Source of the DNA: Temnothorax longispinosus
Taxonomy: Eukaryota; Arthropoda; Insecta; Hymenoptera; Formicidae
Length of the DNA stretch: 64,000 bases
Direction: 5' to 3'
Assembly (NCBI RefSeq): GCF_030848805.1
Contig: NC_092365.1
Coordinates: forward strand, 10,106,001-10,170,000
In this document: piece after piece, positions 59,560 through 64,000 of the stretch
Position numbering within the stretch: position 1 is the stretch's first letter
Layout: each line of letters opens with the position of its first letter
The notes under the pieces: model-generated
The model's input: only the letters and a program-made list of their open reading frames with translations
Database searches by the model: none
What the model was told of the DNA's origin: nothing
Made by a program: the position numbers and the translations under genes

Positions 59560-61300
59560 TAGATTTTAAGTAGTTAACAACCTGTTGAATAGACATTTCG
59601 TCGCCTACCGCTGATCAATGAAACGCAATGACTTTGACCTCTTTACACCGTCGTAGATACTTCTATATTATTTAATTAGCTCAAACTTTTTCAATTGTAT
59701 CGATAACTCTGCAATAATTTCTATTCTTACTTCTTTTTATTTCGACGATTTTTCTGTTTTTCCAAAACAAAAGTTATCGCGAAACTCTTATCAGATAGTA
59801 CTTTTAATCACAAAATCTTCTCAGTCAAATATAAAATAATTTTTTCTTCAGTAGTAATATTATAAAATGTTGTCATTTGTTACATTTCTTCCAATTTTTA
59901 ATCATACACATTTTTGCAATAAACTGTGAAATTAAAATTTGAATAAAGTTAAATTTAATTTTTTTAACTGCTTAAAAATATAACACGTGTTATCTACTTT
60001 CTTTGGTGTAAAAAAAAGAGAGGGAAAGAAGCTTATGACATATTATAAATTATATTGTATAAGACAGTAATTGCAAATGAAAAGAAAATAATTATAATCA
60101 ATGATGGGCGCGTTCGGATTCTTAATTCAAAGGTTTTCAAATAATTTAATCATGTAAAGTGTTTTGAATTATTTCCAATATTATTCGTAATTGGAAAGTT
60201 TTAGAAGTTTTAAAAAATATATCTTGGAAATCTTTCTTTAAATTGTTCCAAAATCTATCAAACATTGAAAATTCATAAAGTAATAAAATTGTTATCTATA
60301 TTTATGTATGTAATGGAGAAGGTGGATTAAATAATAATATAAAACACAATGAATAAAAAATATTTTTGAAACATTGTTGATATAAACAAAATTGAGAAAT
60401 AACACAATAAATTAATTATTATAGTTTGTACCATTACGAGATATTTAATTAGCGCTTAGTTTTCTCGAAAAACTTACAAATAAATGAGAAACAATTCTAG
60501 TATTTTGGATATCAAAGCAATTAAGGCACATTACAACATTTTCGTAACAAAAAAACTAATTTAACTTTGGTAGAAAATCAAAGTACTTACATTAATGTAT
60601 CTTGATATTACAACCGCTACTACTTATTATTCTTTGTCACAATAAATGCTCCCTATAATTTTTTCCTATACCGCGCAATTGAATTAAGTATTATGCAAAT
60701 TAATGTTTGTTTGAAACGCCAAAACCGCGGGACGAACACAGAAGAGAACATTTATTTAAAGAAATTTGAATCGAATCTTTAATTCCCGCAAAAAATTATT
60801 TATTTTCTTTTGTTTGTTTGTATAAAAATCTGTGTACAGTGTTGAATTAAAAGATAAATTGAAATCACATATTTTAAGCGGGAAATGTGGTTAAAATCGC
60901 TATTAACTAACAATTTTAAATATAGAAGTTTACTTGTAAGGAATAAACAGAAATAGAAAATATACATTTCTTTATATGTATTTATTTACATAACATTAAG
61001 TATTAAATTGAGGATAATATAAAATTTAATATCTTTTTGTAGCCAAAATATATAAAAATAACCCATACTGCGTAATAATTTTCAGTTCTTGAAGTTATTT
61101 AATAATTATAAAAATAATATGGGCATATCTCGCAAATTAGGATTTAAGAAGGTATAAAATCGTTACATGTGTATGTGTATACGTATTTTGTTTTATAAAA
61201 ACTAAATATTATGAGAAGATGATTGAAAGTAGGATATCGCTAAAAAGAACAGTTTCTTTAGGAAAAACAATTTGAGCGGGAAAATAGGGCAATAAGAGAC
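59560..61300. other. AT-rich, upstream flank of the receptor gene
   Basis: No coding or repeat feature that I can support. Confidence 0.4.
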
Positions 61301-61303
61301 GTC

Positions 61304-61558
61304 CTACAAAAATAGTATCGGAAATATTATTGAAATAAGTGCTATCAAAGAGAAACTTCTGCTGATGCAAATTGGTAGCATATGTAGTACTCCCGTTACA
61401 TCCTGCAGTAACAAGTATGAATTACGTGCGTTTATGCAACAGTCTGCGCATGTCGGCAATAGAGAGACGATCTTTACGCTAATATTAAACTTGAATACGA
61501 GCTTATGCAACGGTGTACGACGGCACCGATCTCCTTTTGCGTAGGCAAGCTCTTTCAC
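61304..61558 (-). other. GC-richer island with weak exon-like stretch
   Basis: On the minus strand ttatcatttag is followed by GTGAAAGAGCTTGCC and a gtaaag donor about 80 bases on, encoding KELAYAKGDRCRRTPLHKL. The island (61380-61560) stands out against AT-rich surroundings and holds two similar ttatgcaac(a/g)gt words. It could be an exon of an unseen gene, a regulatory element, or chance. Confidence 0.2.
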
Positions 61559-61854
61559 CTAAATGATAACTAATACATATATGCATAACTTGTATCTCAT
61601 ATACTTTACTTTACAAGAGAAAACATGAATTCATATGAAACGCTTTTTTTATAACAGATTATAATTCAAAACCCAATGCTCAAAACGATCAAAATTTTCA
61701 CGATGCAACAAAAACATGTCACACTTTGAACGTTTATATCTTCAAAAGTAATAATCGTAGAATAATAAATGACATCTCATTTTAAAGCTTAAGAAGTCCC
61801 ATTTATGATAAAACAAGACCGAACTTTCTATTTATAACCGATTTTCTTGAAATG

Positions 61855-62840
61855 GAATTATTACAAGAACCTGACGTCTGTCTGTATGTCTGTCTGATTG
61901 TGAACTACTCATTCGTTAATAGACCGAATTTTAAAGAATTGTGTATGAAGTAGGGGTAGAATTTTCCGGGAATGACGGTGGTGAGGTTAATTTTTCGATA
62001 CCGATTTTTTTTAAACCGGTTGTGTAGTTTTATGTTATATTTTCGAAAATAATAATCGTAGAGTAATAAATAAGTTGTCATTTGATAGCTTATATAGTCA
62101 CATTTTCTCTCTAAAGTCTATAAAGTCTCCAAAAGGAGTTACCGATTTTTTTCTTGCAACGTTTTCCGTGAACTACTCATTTGTTAATAAACCGAATTTT
62201 CAAGAATTATGAAACAGAGGTAGAATTTTCTGGGAATGGCGGTGGTGGGTTTAATTTTTTGATACCGATTTTTTTAAACCGGTTGCGTAGTTTTTGATGC
62301 CAATGTGTTTCTTATATTCTAAAACGTCGAAATATCGCATTAAAAAAATGCAAATTTGCTAATAATAAAGGGGTTAACGATTTTTGTTATTTTGTTATAT
62401 TTTCGAAAATAATAATCGTAGAGTAATAAATAAGTTGTCATTTGATAGCTTATATATTCTCATTTTCTCTCTAAAGTCTATAAAGTCTTCAAAAGGGGTT
62501 ATCAATTTTTTTTTTTGCAACGTTTTCCGCGAATTACTCATTTGTTAATAAACCGAATTATCAAGAATTATATATGAAACAGAAGTAGAATTTTCCGGGA
62601 ATGGCGGTGGTGGGGTTAATTTTTTTATATCGATTCTTTTTAAACCAATTGCGTAGTTTTCGCTGCCAATGTGTTTCTTATGTTCTAAAACGTCAAAATA
62701 TCGCATTAAAAAAATTCAAAATTGCAAATATTAAAGGGGTTACCGATTTCTGTTTAAAAAAACAGCCAAACTTACCAAAATTTCTATAACTCAAAAATTG
62801 ATTAACTAAATTTTAAAGAATTATATATGAAATAGGGGTA
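61855..62840. repeat. Tandem repeat with 260-370-bp period
   Basis: The words gggaatg(a/g)cggtggtg recur near 61970, 62233 and 62597; ttcgaaaataataatcgtag recurs at 62041 and 62401. Related words (gatgccaatgtgtt, ttctaaaacgtcga) also appear near 27825, so both belong to one repeat family. Confidence 0.75.
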
Positions 62841-62972
62841 GAAAAAAACTGAAGAATATAATGGAATTAATAAAAATTGTTTTATTTACTTTACCATTGT
62901 TTAAACAAAAAAACCTTATAACTTGAAACAAAAAAAAAATCATCGAAAACTAAAAAAAATAAACGGGCACAG

Positions 62973-63197
62973 TAACAACTGTGCTGCAAACAACACGTAG
63001 AACTACGTCAACTGTCACTATTTCATGTTAAAGTAATTCAGCGAAGGAAAGTAGACGTAGGGCTACGTTAACTGTCTTTCGCTAAATAACAGTGACAGTT
63101 GACGTAGCCCTACGTCTACTTTTCTTCGCTGAATACTTTAACATAAAATAGTGACAGTTGACGTAGTTCTACGTGTTGTTTGCAGCACAGTTGTTAT
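62973..63197. repeat. Nearly perfect hairpin, about 105-bp arms
   Basis: caactgtgctgcaaacaaca, cgtagaactacgtcaactgt and gtagacgtagggctacgt pair with complements around 63085. Arms contain several smaller gacgta/tacgtc pairs. It may be a MITE, though no target duplication was identified. Confidence 0.85.
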
Positions 63198-63199
63198 TT

Positions 63200-64000
63200 T
63201 GCAATTATGTTTTATGTTTAATATAAAAGAGCTATTTTTCTATAAGAATGTTTTTCAAAAAGATCAGATGTGATCAATTTTAAATTAATTTTTTCTTGGC
63301 GGAAATATTAAGGAAAGTTATCATTTATCTTTTGTAGAACTTTCTAATTTCTAACATTATGTGTTTCTATAATTAAGCTTATAAAATTGAAATTTCATTA
63401 CAATAAACTTTATCTGAAATTTGCTGAAAATTGTATGTATTTCTATTATCCGTTGCTTTCTTTTGAAGCTCAGTTTGCAAGAAATCTTCTGTTTTTAATT
63501 GCTTATAACTCGAAAATAATTAGTGTCTCGTTATTTTAGGAAAAACAAACTTTAAATTGGATAAAGAATTTGTCATTAAAAGGACATCAGTTTCTTCAAA
63601 ACGTTGTAAATATGACCCTAAGACCTTGATGTTTATATTCGACTTAGATGAGAATCAGTAAAGAGAATTTATTAAATATTTATAACATATAATAAGTAAT
63701 TATTAATTACTTATTATATGGTACAAATGCTAATACAAAAAATGATATACAATTGTCAAAATAAATATATTATTTAAATATTTATATTTTATAACGCAAA
63801 CCATGCATCTTATCCTATTTGCAAAATAAATATTGATATTTTTTATAAAAGTATTCTGATAGAACCCATTTGTGTGCCCTGCACTTTTGGCTTTAACAAA
63901 TTTTTATTTAAGCAAAAATTTTACCTAATAGCCAGCTATTCGCTATATTCTTTGCGCCATACAGTATCTTACCATATTGCGCGTGCATCGTCATCTTCTT
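63200..64000. other. AT-rich, nothing assigned
   Basis: No open frame, repeat or RNA gene that I can support. Confidence 0.4.

Overview
The window looks like insect nuclear DNA, most likely from a hymenopteran and probably an ant. It is AT-rich, genes are split by large introns, and most of the sequence is transposable elements. The taxonomic guess rests on a divergent alpha-type nicotinic receptor gene and on the element mix (copia with an initiator-tRNA-fragment primer site, R2, Penelope-like, TTAA-flanked MITEs). It is inference, not proof.

Host genes. One complete gene can be built: a nicotinic acetylcholine receptor subunit on the minus strand, nine exons from 59458 down to 10741. All splice phases agree and give 437 codons. 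Its eight introns hold most of the mobile DNA in the window. A second, small three-exon gene at 1956-2999 (+) encodes 95 residues resembling the C-terminal part of DUF4806 proteins. It lies between two outward-facing copies of one LTR family.

Layout. 1-1857: minus-strand LTR retroelement (gag, Lys-type primer site, 1191-bp LTR) cut by the window edge. 1858-4404: DUF4806-like gene. 4405-7183: partial LTR, then a 2.5-kb near-perfect palindrome carrying an exon-like 105-bp segment in each arm. 7184-9205: 152-bp tandem repeats, solo Ty3-type LTR with a nested MITE, Penelope 3' remnant. 9385-10304: TIR element containing a 5S rRNA-like segment. 10741-59458: the receptor gene.

Receptor introns. 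Intron 8 (10975-23583) holds a TIR element split by a nearly full copia (11441-16103), then a TIR element (17670-23046) whose cargo is a 28S rRNA fragment with an R2 retrotransposon at the R2 site; that R2 is itself broken by a hAT-type MITE and a 2.4-kb repeat block. Intron 7 holds two back-to-back palindromic TA-flanked elements. Intron 6 holds a hAT-type element filled with Helitron-like repeats, hairpin MITEs and an inverted pair of Penelope-like 3' halves. Intron 5 holds a long LINE (ORF1, endonuclease, RT) broken by a TTAA MITE, and an (AG)n tract. Intron 4 holds a young Ty3-type retrotransposon with a 1487-codon gag-pol frame. Introns 3 and 1 hold TTAA-flanked and palindromic MITEs and a long (ATC)n array.

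59459-64000 is mostly unassigned AT-rich DNA with one tandem-repeat block and one perfect hairpin. The main unusual theme is mobile elements that have picked up rRNA genes or exon-like host sequence, together with very dense palindromic DNA.
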